DNA of 64,000 bases, from NCBI GenBank assembly GCA_015143295.1, contig CM026563.1, positions 6,806,531 to 6,870,530 of the forward strand, given 5' to 3'. The position numbers and the translations under genes were made by a program. Source of the DNA: Tetracentron sinense (taxonomy: Eukaryota > Streptophyta > Magnoliopsida > Trochodendrales > Trochodendraceae). Within the stretch, counting starts at the first letter, position 1. Every line of letters begins with the position of its first letter. Shown one piece after another: positions 45,600 through 64,000 of this stretch. The notes below the pieces were generated by a model that saw only the letters and a program-made list of their open reading frames with translations, did not search any database and was not told the origin of the DNA.

Positions 45600-46390
45600 C
45601 CCTATAAAAAATTGAGCATTTTTTATAATTCATTAGGAAGGTCTTAAATACTTTCCACACTACCACTTACACTTAAAAAAAACAAAAGAATTTCTTCTAA
45701 TTTTAAAAAAGTAATAAAAGCAAACAAGAGATTATGTCTCTCCATTGCCCTCATTTTCCAATTTTACGAAGCTCCTTGCTATAAATTTAATAAGAGTATT
45801 TAATGAAAAAAGATGAAACATTCACAAAATTTCGAGTTCTTATGAAGTTTTTGAGTGCATGATTGATATAGATGGAAACCAGTTGATACCCGTGTTTGAT
45901 TCACATGCTTGATACACATGGTTGATTTTAATCGATACACCAAGTTGATATGGCTGATACATATTGATATTATTGTCTGTACATGTATACATTATAAAAC
46001 ATAAATAAATAAATAAAAATACATGTAAAACTAATTAACATGAAAATTAAAGTTTAAAATCATACATGCAATGATTAAAAACTTTTTTTTAGGTTAATCA
46101 TGCATGTAATTATTTTAATTTTTAATTTTTTTAAATGATATCATGTAACTGACACACACTCTAAACACACAAAACCTTGCTAAGGTGTCATAAGGATAAG
46201 TTCAAGCAACCACTCTAAAAGGGCATGTCCTAAGGAGGGTTGATGGGATCACATTTGGAATGGCTCTAGCCAGAAGGCAGACCCAAATTTTTTGGAACTC
46301 CTGTTGCGGAAATTTTTTAATTTTTTTTCAGCATACTTACCCCCGCCAAACTTTTTTGTCCCTCAATCTTTCTGTCAAATATATAGTGGA
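45600..46390. other. Gene-free spacer between the zinc-knuckle and ATP synthase genes
   Basis: No gene was found. The stretch is AT-rich with a repeated GATTGATA/TTGATAC-like sequence at about 45,860-45,970. The frame at 46,260-46,442 has no motifs. Confidence 0.45.
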
Positions 46391-46680
46391 GCCCCCTAAT
46401 GCAGCCAGTTATGCCCTTTTGGTTGCCACATGTCCCTATTGATACCCCTTAACAATAATTAAGATTCACTCACTTTTAGGGTTCACCTATTTATCCTTGG
46501 TTTTTAGAAAAAATATTTTTTAAAAAAATTAGCCTTAAGAGTTAGTAAATTTTAACTAGGGTTTGAAAAAATTTTGATATAATTTTAAAAAAAATCAAGG
46601 ATAGGCGGGTGAATGTAAACCACAGTTAAGGAGTATCAATAGGAACACATGGTGGCTTCAAGGACATTACCGGAAAAAAA
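46390..46680. repeat. Palindromic MITE of the GTTAAGATTCACTC family
   Basis: GTTGCCACATGTCCCTATTG, then TAAGATTCACTCACTTTTAG, is matched in inverse by GTGAATGTAAACCACAGTTA, then CAATAGGAACACATGGTGGC. A further fragment with the same motifs lies at 46,790-46,915. Confidence 0.55.
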
Positions 46681-46987
46681 TTATCCCAAAAAATTTGTTC
46701 TGTCCTAAACCCCTAATGTCCATACCCTCAAATCAATTATTTTTGTGTACATATATTTTGCCATACATATATTGAATATTCGTTAAGAAGTTATAACTCC
46801 TAAGGTTAATTTTTGATTTTTTTTTTCTTTAAAAAATTAAGATTAGAAGATTAAACCTGTGGGTTAAGGAATCTTAACAAATGTTACAAGGGACACGTGC
46901 TAACCTGTGGGATGGGGCCAAACGGATTTGACCTAATTGACAGTCCCAAACTTTATATATCGGATGGGGACCGATGGTCAAAATATC

Positions 46988-47356
46988 GAGATTGGATCAC
47001 ATTGAAACACGGTTAAACTTGGGAAGAGTTCAATCTTTTTGGAAGAGTTCAATCTTACCCACAGTCAAGACATGTCTCTTTTAACTTTTATTAATTGTGA
47101 ATTAAGATTTACTAACTTTTACTATTGAACAATTTATAATTTTAGAAAATGAAGGTTCAACGATCTAACCTTTGTTATTTAAAATATATATATATTAAAA
47201 ATTTCTAACCCTAGATTGTTGAACCGAGGTTAGATTGTCGGATCTTAAATCTTAACCACAGTTAATAATAAAAGGATTAAAAGGGGCACGTAATAACCTG
47301 TGGGTGTGGGTGTGATTGGGGAAAAGTTCAATCCCGATTGACTGCGATTCGATCTC
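46988..47356. mobile_element. Palindromic MITE ending about 55 bp upstream of the ATP synthase start codon
   Basis: The left arm (GAGATTGGATCACATTGAAA, GGAAGAGTTCAATCTTACCC, ACATGTCTCTTTTAACTTTT) is matched in inverse by the right arm (AAGGATTAAAAGGGGCACGT, GGGGAAAAGTTCAATCCCGA, GATTCGATCTC). The element occupies the promoter-proximal sequence of the next gene. No clear target duplication was found. Confidence 0.6.
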
Positions 47357-47410
47357 CTAAATATAGGATCAAACTTGAAAGCGAGTAGGGAAGCAGAGAG
47401 AAAGAGAGAG

Positions 47411-48606
47411 ATGCCGAAATTCGATCCATGGTCCGTCTTCTTCAAGCGAGAGTGGAACCGGAACTGGCCGTTCTTGGTCGGATTCGCCGTCACCGGCGCC
47501 ATCATCACTAAGATGTCTCTTGGACTCACCGGTATCCCATCTTCCTCTTCTTTATTCATTCATTTGTTTATTAAGTCGTCAAACACTATTCCGATCATCT
47601 CTTTTTTGGAACCATTTGCAGAGGAGGATGCAAAGAACTCCCCATTCGTGCAGAGGCACAAGAGGTACGTCTCCAATCTTGCCCTAATTTCGTTATAGTA
47701 CTCAAAAACCCTAGAATCTGATGTTGTTTATGATTGATGCAATTCCAGATCTGTCTAAGTTTGGGGTTCCAGTCATTTGCTTAGGCATATGATTTGATGA
47801 TGCATATAGTCGTGCCGTTATTTGTTTTTGAAATGGGATGCCGAATCTATAGCTGTTTAAGGTTTTATTATGTTATTGGGGGTCTTTAAATGAAGGTAGT
47901 GCTGTAGAATGGAATGGCAGAACAGGAGTTGTGTTGCCGATCTCAAACTTTTGGAATAAGGCACTGTCAATGATTATTATTGTATTGAATGTAATTATGA
48001 GCACGATGCTTTTGTGTTAGGAAAAAGATGCAAAGACCGTGGTGGTGCAATTGTTGCTCAGGGTGTTATTTGTGGTGCAGGGCAAAAAAGCAGCCTTATA
48101 GGGTGAATTTATGCCCTAACTAGGGCACAATTAGGTTGCTTTTATTCCTTGTGCCGCAAATAACACCCTACACCACACTTAGGAGTGAGTATCGAGCCAA
48201 GTTTTTATCGAGCATGTAAATATTTCAAGGTGTTCAAGTTTGGATCAACTCATTTATAAACGAGCACAACTGAGCTTGAGCCGAGCTCAAGCCAAACACA
48301 ATCCGAGCTCTGTTAAAATATGATTAGTTTAAAAATATACATATAATATATGATTAGTTTAAAAAATAACCCTTTAATGAGATGAAATCATTTAAACTCA
48401 TGACCTTAATCTACGGTTTTTATGCGAAGTAACCTAGTACAACAAGCCTGAAGGCTGAATATCACCTATCTCGAAGATCACCTCTAAGGTTATAATCATC
48501 AGCTTTGTCCCTTAAGAATAGTGTTCTCTTTATTGCCCCTTAAGTATGTTTATTATGTACTGGACTTAAATAATTTCATAATATATAAATATTTCAAGTA
48601 TGTATA

Positions 48607-48646
<40 letters not shown>

Positions 48647-49799
48647 CGAGCTGAATAGGGTGTGTGTTCAAGCTCAGCTCGTTAACTAAACGAGATTGAG
48701 AATCAAGCTCGAGCTTGGCTTGTTTACTAAATAAATGAATGAACTTGAGCTTTTAACGAGCCGAGCTCGAATTGCTCAAGCATCTTGTTTGTTAATCACC
48801 CCTAGGCCCTAACCACACTTGCTCTTCTTTTCCCCTTGATTTTAATGTTTGAGTCGTTTAAAGCATGGAAGAACAGCTATCAAAAAGGTTAAAGCATATT
48901 GGGCATTTCTTTTGCTCTATACCTTTTAATATAAAAATGGAGGAAACATTATATTTGAAATTAGAACTTCAACTTAGTGGTTGAAAAGGGTGTTGGTTAT
49001 GTGTGATGGTTCTTGAGATTGAGCAAATGACATAATTTGTGTCTCTTTTGAGGCATTTTCATTTTTTTGCCTTTGATTTTGTGTGTTTTCAACAACTACT
49101 TGCCATATACGTTGAGGTTCTTTAAATTGTTATATGAAGTTTGTTGCACAGGTGAACGACCACTTGCATGATGTGGTAGATCTCCCTAAGGCCATTGCTA
49201 TGATGACCGCCTAACAATATATAATTTAGCCAAATTTCTCTCTCTATTTTGCTTCTATTAAAAGTAGCTATTGGAGGTGGAGAACCTTGCTGTGTTTTCT
49301 AAGTTCATTGCCATTAAATTATTATAGCCAAGTTATAAGCTATGCCTTGGATAAGTTCATCTCTTGGAATAGTGGTGTGTATATTCTGGTTTTGGGTATT
49401 ACTGTTACTTATCATTAAAGGGGTGGACCAGTGGGCCTTTCACCAAGTTGGAGGTCCTGGGTTCCATTTCTCACTCCCCCTTTGGGGCCAGTCCTGCACC
49501 GAGTTTACCCGGACTTACTTGGTGTGACGGGTTGCGGGCTCATGTCGCACCCTCGGGGATTAGTCCTGACCCAAAGGGTTGGGGACACCCCGAGTGCCAA
49601 AAAAAAAACTTGTTTTGATTCTTGTTTAATTAATAGCAGTAGTTAATTGTTTTGGATTATACAGGCATCTTATTGTTCATCCATTATAATTTAGAGTATG
49701 TTGGCAACACGGTTTCTTTTTTCTTATTTATTTATTTTTTCTATTCCTTACTGATGGTTTACAACCTTTAGTTTAATGCTTCTTGTCCTTTGCAGGTGA
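47411..49799 (+). CDS. Mitochondrial ATP synthase small subunit (plant 6 kDa type), 55 aa
   Basis: Exons 47,411-47,531, 47,622-47,664 and 49,796-49,799 give 55 residues: MPKFDPWSVFFKREWNRNWP, then FLVGFAVTGAIITKMSLGLT and EEDAKNSPFVQRHKR. This agrees in length and sequence with the plant ATP synthase 6 kDa subunit as I remember it. The protein has a basic-aromatic N-terminus, one hydrophobic segment (about residues 20-36) and a charged C-terminus, as expected for a small inner-membrane subunit of the F0 part. The last exon supplies only the third base of the final Arg codon plus TGA. Introns are 90 and 2131 bp; the second holds a MITE, a hAT element and a SINE. An alternative acceptor at 49,151/49,152 would give the same protein. 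A purine-rich run (AGAGAGAAAGAGAGAG) precedes the ATG. Confidence 0.92.
48060..48169. mobile_element. Short palindromic MITE in intron 2 of the ATP synthase gene
   Basis: AGGGTGTTATTTGTGGTGCA then GGGCAAAAAAGCAGCC is matched in inverse by GGTTGCTTTTATTCCTTGTG then CCGCAAATAACACCCT. Only about 40 bp separate the arms. Target duplication was not resolved. Confidence 0.65.
48181..48812. mobile_element. hAT-type non-autonomous element in intron 2 of the ATP synthase gene
   Basis: The element is flanked by a perfect 8-bp duplication CCACACTT (48,173-48,180 and 48,813-48,820). The ends are AGGAGTGAGTATCGAGCC and the inverse-type TGTTAATCACCCCTAGG. The interior is rich in GAGCTCGAGC/GCTCGAGCTT blocks and holds a TA microsatellite (48,611-48,644). 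No transposase is present. Confidence 0.75.
49421..49608 (+). mobile_element. SINE, plus strand, in intron 2 of the ATP synthase gene
   Basis: GGTGGACCAGTGGGCC resembles box A, and CCTGGGTTCCATTTC occupies the box B position about 35 bp later. The body reads CTCACTCCCCCTTTGGGGCC, GGGGATTAGTCCTGACCCAA and CACCCCGAGTGCC before a run of A. It shares its order of blocks with the minus-strand copy at 10,839-11,003. Confidence 0.65.
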
Positions 49800-49999
49800 A
49801 CTTCAAATGCTGAATGTAGAAGCCAGATCCGCACTTCGCTTCTTTCCATGGGAGAGGAATGTTTGGTTGTTTTTATTTCCATGTTCTCAAATAACAACAG
49901 AGATGCTTTAAATACTCCAACTTGAATTTTCTGTCAGCTGCAGTTGTTTTTTCAATAAGAAAGAATACTCTGATTGATTGGTGGAATTATGCTTTAATC

Positions 50000-51090
50000 C
50001 TTAACCCAACCTTGCTGAAAGACAAATACTAATGTAATGGGATACTACCAATTTAAACTTGACCATCCAGTTAATGAGCCACAAAGGGAATCTTTGGGTT
50101 CTAACAAGTCCAGTCCCATCATCATTGCCGTCTTCATTATCAATGCCTTATCCTGATTATTTATTTTTGGCAACACGAATTTAGGTATGTCATTCCATTT
50201 TAATAAGATTCGTAACTTCGGTTTAGTCGTGTGTTACTAAATTTGTCCTTGATAACTTTATTGATGCCACATTTTCTTCTCTATTAGAGCCTTTAATATG
50301 TATCAATTCACTTCTTATTGCAATCATTAGTTGTTCGCTTAACATGTTCAAACTTCAAACCATCTCAATTGACTTTGTTTTGTTTTATCACCTATTGGAT
50401 TTGTTCTTAGATTCTCTCAAATATTCTCATTTCTAATCTTATTTTTCATTTTCTTTCCACTCATTTATCCAAACATCTTCATCTTGGCTATATTAATTAA
50501 TATGGTGCTTCATAGTAATTTTGTTCCATAAAACATACTTGGTTTCTTGCTGTCAATTGACCCATTATCTCTAAGTTATATAGGGATCATTTTTCGTTAA
50601 ATTTGCACACAAACTGTCCAAATAACACAATTGGTAAACAATAGAGTTATCTGAATTGGATGGCTTCTAGATCATAAGCAATGTATAGGGTTGACTTCCT
50701 AGTATTGTACTTCCAGTACTCAAGTAGTATCATATTATTTTTTTCATGTCAAACTGAAGGTTTTGACAATAGCTTGTGTCCAGTGTTGAATCAGTGTAAC
50801 AAAACTCTTGACTTCATTGAATTCTTTACTAGCTGCTTATATGTGTTTCTTTGAATATTGATGCGGATCAATTTTGGCCATCAGTAGCGAGGATTACAGC
50901 TTCTTATATGATATTGCTGCCCACTACCCTTATTTTGGTAGGGTGGTTTATGATGTTTGAAATGAAAATGTTCAAGGGAAGAAACAGACACGTTTTAACT
51001 ATTGTGGATGGCATGAATTGGGAGACACCAGAGTGCTGTTTAAATTTTAAAGCACAGGGCCTTAAAATGCATTTGTGCTAACTAAATAGC
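50000..51090. other. Gene-free spacer downstream of the ATP synthase gene
   Basis: The transcript probably ends near 49,960-50,040. The 76-codon frame at 50,851-51,081 has a hydrophobic stretch (YMILLPTTLILVGWFMMF) but no known family, and no splice or promoter context supports it. No other feature was found. Confidence 0.4.
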
Positions 51091-52180
51091 CGTACGCCCT
51101 TTAATGGGATGACACATGTCCCTCTTTACACACCTTAATTGTGGTTAAGGTTCACTAGCTCATATGTAACCTTGATTTTAGGAAAATATCAACTATAGGA
51201 GTTAAAATTTCATAACCTGGGTTAGAAAGGCAGTTAAAGGGCTTAGTGAGTGGGCCAGACGGTTTTGGTCTGGCAAGGGGCAGACCAAATCGGATCCTCC
51301 GTAATGGGTTTAACCTTATGGGGTGCTGAACGAATGTTCGTGCAAGTGAACTCTTAGTTTTTAAGTAGTTCACTCGTGTGTGGGGCTCCTCTTTGAGAAG
51401 TGACCAATGCTTCAATGGGAGGTGGATTCGAAACATCATACACTCCCTAGAATCAAGTTGGATTCGAAACTACCTCAAATGCCTTTCCTAATTTTATACA
51501 AAAACGAAAATATTTTTTTTCCTATGTGCATAGTTTCCTAGTATTTGGTGTTAATGATTGAGTGAGTAATCCCACGATCAAATTACATAGTAATTTCAAC
51601 CCATTTTATAATTTCAACCCAGTCCCCAGTATCGTATCATTGAGGGGTACACACTTACCATACCTCCTAGAGTTCATATATATTGTAAACAGTGCATGCT
51701 AATCGGTACAGATTAAATTTGGAAAATGTAGCTTACGGCGGTTGCCATTATGTAACGAAATGGCCGGTCCTCATTGGTCCACGCCCCACTATTTAATGCT
51801 TACCAACTATTGTTAAGATTTACTCACCCTAGGATTAAGAAATCCAACCTTAGCTTTTAGAAAGGAAAAATAAATAAAAATATTGACTTTAATTTAGTTG
51901 AGCATAACCAAGGTTAAATGGGGGTTAAAAAGGACACGAGGACACAACGGTAACTTTAGTGGCTGACCTATGGTGGTAATTTAATTTAGTTAAGCTTAAC
52001 CAGGGTTAAATGAGGGTTAAAAGTGACACGACAGTAACTTTATCTCGATTGGTTGTTGTTAGTGGTGAAACTGAACCAGACCATTTTGAGATATGCTATG
52101 TCCATAGTGGAGGGAACCATATATTTTGTGTTCTTACCTGTGGCCTTCCCTGTGTGGCCAGGGTGTTTAAAAGTCAAAAT
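51090..52180. other. Intergenic MITE fragments and unassigned sequence
   Basis: 51,100-51,240 and 51,770-52,040 carry the GTGGTTAAGGTTCACT, CTAACC and ACCAGGGTTAAATGAGGGTT motifs of the palindromic family. 52,085-52,180 matches part of the MITE at 1655-2142 (GAGGGAACCATAT, CCTGTGGCCTTCCCTG). The rest (51,240-51,730) could not be assigned. Confidence 0.4.
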
Positions 52181-52439
52181 TACTTGTTGGAGGAGCCTAT
52201 AGATATGCAGACTTCTTGGCAAAATTTTGTAAATCTCGTGGAATTACCAAGAGTTTCCCTTTGGTTTGTGTAAAATCGCAGATGAGGAACAACAGGGGCT
52301 GCAAAGGAGCCGGGCTAGATCCAAGCTTATGCTCTAAAAAGCTTATCGAAATTTTCTTAATGCGCCTATTGGAGCCCCCATGCAATCAAAATGTGTGATC
52401 CAACTCAGACGCAGACCTGGGACTTACTTTGAAGGAGCT

Positions 52440-54060
52440 TTGTATTATCACAGAGTTCGTTTTTTCAAATTCTGCTCTAACTTGAGCTCAAATTGGAAGT
52501 CTGACTACACATGAAAATGAATAAAAGGCATTCTGCTTTCTTCATAACAAAAAGTAAAATATGCCATATCCGAAAAAACAATTCAATTGAAAGATGATGA
52601 TTATACCCTTTCATGTTTTAAGTTTTTTGGGCTCTTCCTTGCATACATGGCCACTTAGAAACACGGGCATAGATAATAATGAATAATTAATTAAGTAATT
52701 AATTAATTAAATGAATTATTATTGAGAATCACTTTGCTAAGAGACTGTACAAAGTCTTTTTTAAGATAACCAAAGTCTCTCATGTACAAGGGACGTGACA
52801 ACACTATCTCTAATATATAATTCAACTTGGATTCTCTTTGATCTTCTTTACGAGTTCGCACTATTCGGTAAAATACGAGATACTAATCTTCTTTTAGGAT
52901 ATCCTTAAAGATAAAATCTAAATAATATATTCCTTTATTTAGGGTTTGCTAATTATCTGTAATGGATAAAATTCGTAAAATTAATTTAGGGTTAGAGAAT
53001 GAGCAAGCTTTCGATGATATGTCAACGGATGGGAGACACATAGCCCAATAGAGAACTAAGTTATTCTCTTCAGGACAACAGACCTGTTGTCTGCATGATA
53101 ACGTATTCTTTGTTCGGAGGACGAACGTAACTGTCCTCTTTGGACAATGGATACTCTATCTGTGTTCGTATAGACAATGAGCCCGAGCTTAAGTCAACAA
53201 CGAGACCGACTCGCATGATGAAATAAATCAAGAGGTGATCATTTCATTATGTTGTTAGGTGAAAAACACTGTCTTAGCATTTAATGCATTTAATGTTAAT
53301 CATCTCAGCCGAGTTTCGACCCCAGACCGACCTTACAAATTGTAGGCTCACACGTGTGACACGTAAGACTCAAATTATGTCTGACATATTTGGTAATCAG
53401 TGTAAAGCAAGTGTCATGGTCATCCATGACTATCTATGAGCATGCAGAGCTAAACCTATCAATACCCCCAGAGACGCAGTGCATAAGGATCACGAAAATT
53501 CGTATTTCTCACTCTTATTGCTTTAGTTTTCTTACTGTTCATCATCTTCTTCAAATACTGACTTTGGCATCGAAGTGTGTTACAAGGTGCACACCCTTCT
53601 CTCTTTTACCTTATCAGCACTTGGAACTTTGCTATCTTCCTTCAACCAGTAAACTAGTCTTTGAAGCAGCTGCTGACGCATGGCTTTACCAAAAAATTCC
53701 CGCGCATTATCCATGTGTCCTAAAGTTTTTTTCCAATGTAGGTTGGGGTCTGCCTAACTCTACTTTTATCTTTTAACAAAAAAAAGGGGGAAAAAAAGGG
53801 CAAAGCAAATCAGCAAAGCTTTAAATATCATTAGCAGAGGAAGTGTTTGGGTGCAGTGATGATGTAGTGTGCCAATCTCTTTTGTTCCTGATATGTGGTC
53901 TGACTTCAACTCAAGTCTAATAGGGTTAATTATAAATCACAACCTATCTTATCTCAAAATGACATAGAGGTGCTTCCTTTAGTAAGAATTCTTTTTCCAG
54001 ACCTAACATTTTAAGCCTAACATTTTAAGATTTGGACAAATTGAGACCGGGCATCTAACT
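52440..54060. other. Intergenic, no supported gene
   Basis: The sequence from about 52,740 to 53,400 has the look of a fossil LTR (balanced composition, CTCAGCCGAGTTTCGACCCC), but no termini or target duplication were found. The 128-codon frame at 53,390-53,776 is the longest in the spacer and shows no motif that I recognise. Small AATTAATT-type repeats occur near 52,680-52,720. Confidence 0.35.
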
Positions 54061-54106
54061 CTCTTAACCAGCGTCATAGTGTAAATTGAAGGAATGAGAC
54101 CCCTGT

Positions 54107-54228
54107 AGGGTTGAGACCATCGAGACCATGCTCTTAGAGTACTGGATTTCAGGTGGGGCCCATTTCACATGGTAGGCCCCACCTGAAATCCCATACTCTT
54201 AGAGCATGGTCTCGGTGGTCTCGGCCCT
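54107..54228. mobile_element. Near-perfect palindromic MITE (GGTCTCGGCCCT family)
   Basis: The arms AGGGTTGAGACCATCGAGAC, CATGCTCTTAGAGTA and GATTTCAGGTGGGGCC are matched in inverse by GGCCCCACCTGAAATC, TACTCTTAGAGCATG and GTCTCGGTGGTCTCGGCCCT. The centre is only about a dozen bases, so the single strand would fold into one long hairpin. It is related at its ends to the MITE at 4553-4720. Confidence 0.75.
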
Positions 54229-54479
54229 GATGTCAAAAGCACCCTTACTATATAAGCTTTCTTCTCTTTCTAAGAAGGGGTTTTGCATATCAGCATCTAG
54301 GTTCTTCTCAATTTGCAAATACACTGTTACGTGTAACCATTTTGCAAATTTTAACTCATGGCTTTCCAATAGTTAGACCAACAACCTCAACCCTAGTCCC
54401 GATGAACTTTTGTTTGTAATTATTAGTAAATTGACTATTATATCCTTAATATATTTCATAATCTCATAAAGCTCCTTTA

Positions 54480-55449
54480 ACTGCCCTTGAACTATGGTTA
54501 ATAAGTTTTAACCCCTGTGATTAATTTGTCTCATTTTAACTAATTTAACGGTGGTTAAATTTATTAACCCTTAGGGTTGAAGCATCCAACCTTAGTTTTT
54601 AGAAAAAAAAATAAAATAAAAATTAACGCGTCCTCTTCTAACCTCCTTTAACAATGTTTAAGATTCAAATCCTTAGGGTTAAAGCTTGATTTTTATAAGA
54701 AAAATATTGAATATCTCTTTTAACTCCTTTAATTGTGGTTAAAATTCATTAACCCTTAGGGTTATACCATCTATTAGAAAAAATAAAAAATTAACGTGTC
54801 CCTTTTAACTTCTTATAATTGTGGCTAAGATTCCCTAACCCAGTTAGAACATCTAACTTTGTTTTTAGAAAAAATATGTGTCCCTTTTTAACTTCTTTAC
54901 TTGTAATTCAGATTTACTAACCTTAGGGTTAAGACATCTAACCTTGACTTTTAGAAGAATTTTTTTTTAAAAATAATGCGTCCCCTTTTAACTCCCTTTA
55001 ATTATGGTTAAAATTTATTAACCCATAGGGTTAAAGCATCTAACCTTGGCTTTTAGAAAAAATTAAAAAATGGCATGTCCCCTTTTAACTCCCTTTAACT
55101 ATGGTTAAAATTCACTATCCCTTAGGGTTAAAGAATCTAACCTCAGTTTTTTGAAGAAAAAAATTAATGGTGTCTCCTTTTAACTTCCTTCAATTTGGCT
55201 AAGATTTACTAACCCTTGAAGTTAAAACACTAACCTTGGTTTTTTAGAAAACAATTAATCTGTCCCATTTTTACTTCCTTTAACTGTGGTTAAGATTCAC
55301 CAACGCATCTAACCTTGATTTTAGAAGAAAAAATTTGAAATTTATGTGTCCTCTTTTAACTCCCTTGAACTATGGTTAAGATTCAATAACTCTTAAGTTT
55401 AAAGCATCTAACCATGATTTTTAGAAAAAAAATTAACCGTAAAGGTTCA

Positions 55450-55450
<1 letters not shown>
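54480..55450. repeat. Tandem array of about nine 80-100-bp MITE-derived units
   Basis: Each unit has TGTCCCCTTTTAACTCCCTT, then AATTGTGGTTAAGATTCACT, AACCCTTAGGGTTAAAGCAT and CTAACCTTGGTTTTTAGAAA. Units begin near 54,631, 54,711, 54,797, 54,887, 54,978, 55,074, 55,169, 55,259 and 55,346. The motif is the arm of the palindromic MITE family found singly elsewhere, so here one arm seems to have been amplified in direct orientation. Confidence 0.75.

Positions 55451-64000
<8,550 letters not shown>

Noticed and set aside
49421-49608. tRNA gene suggested by the box A and box B-like motifs
   Set aside because: No cloverleaf can be drawn, and the body and A-rich tail match another dispersed copy, which fits a SINE.
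50851-51081. 76-codon frame with a hydrophobic segment, considered as a small membrane protein
   Set aside because: There is no conserved motif, no upstream promoter feature, and hydrophobic stretches are common in T-rich plant spacers.

Overview
The window is nuclear DNA from a flowering plant, most likely a eudicot; the species cannot be told from the sequence. The evidence is spliced genes with GT-AG introns, three recognisable plant housekeeping genes, an Ogre/Tat-type Ty3/gypsy element, tRNA-derived SINEs, a Helitron, and dozens of AT-rich MITEs. No tRNA, rRNA or CRISPR array was seen.

Left part (1 to about 39.2 kb). This is a same-strand array of at least six copies of an unfamiliar gene-like unit. 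Each copy carries the same TATA block (TATATATGA), and five of the six carry mini-exons of conserved size (typically 60, 88 and 37 nt, exact in copies B and C) with conserved intron phases. The third mini-exon ends in a shared short C-terminus. Only the copy at 31.0-31.6 kb is open through all three mini-exons; the others are decaying or partial. The array is cut up by insertions: hAT-type MITEs, SINEs, a likely solo LTR (5.56-6.80 kb) and a 17.3-kb Ogre/Tat retrotransposon fossil (13,368-30,675) flanked by the 5-bp duplication TCAAG. That element has near-identical LTR sequence, so it is young. It is broken: its 3' part lies in the opposite orientation to its 5' part.

Right part (39.4 to 64 kb). 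Three host genes are spaced along it. A nine-zinc-knuckle CCHC protein of the GIS2/CNBP type lies on the minus strand (39,451-44,154, three coding exons). A 55-residue mitochondrial ATP synthase small subunit (6 kDa type) lies on the plus strand (47,411-49,799), and its last exon contributes only one base plus the stop codon. The 5' half of organellar methionyl-tRNA synthetase (OVA1) lies on the plus strand from 56,522 and runs off the right edge. The introns and spacers hold MITEs, a SINE, a Helitron, a LINE RNase H fragment and several tandem duplications.

The three housekeeping genes act separately: nucleic-acid binding, the mitochondrial ATP synthase, and organellar translation. Nothing suggests shared regulation. 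The most interesting candidate for something undescribed is the tandem array of short TATA-driven multi-exon units. Further points are the duplicated splice acceptors giving the same ATP synthase C-terminus, and several insertions whose empty sites are preserved in neighbouring duplicated copies.
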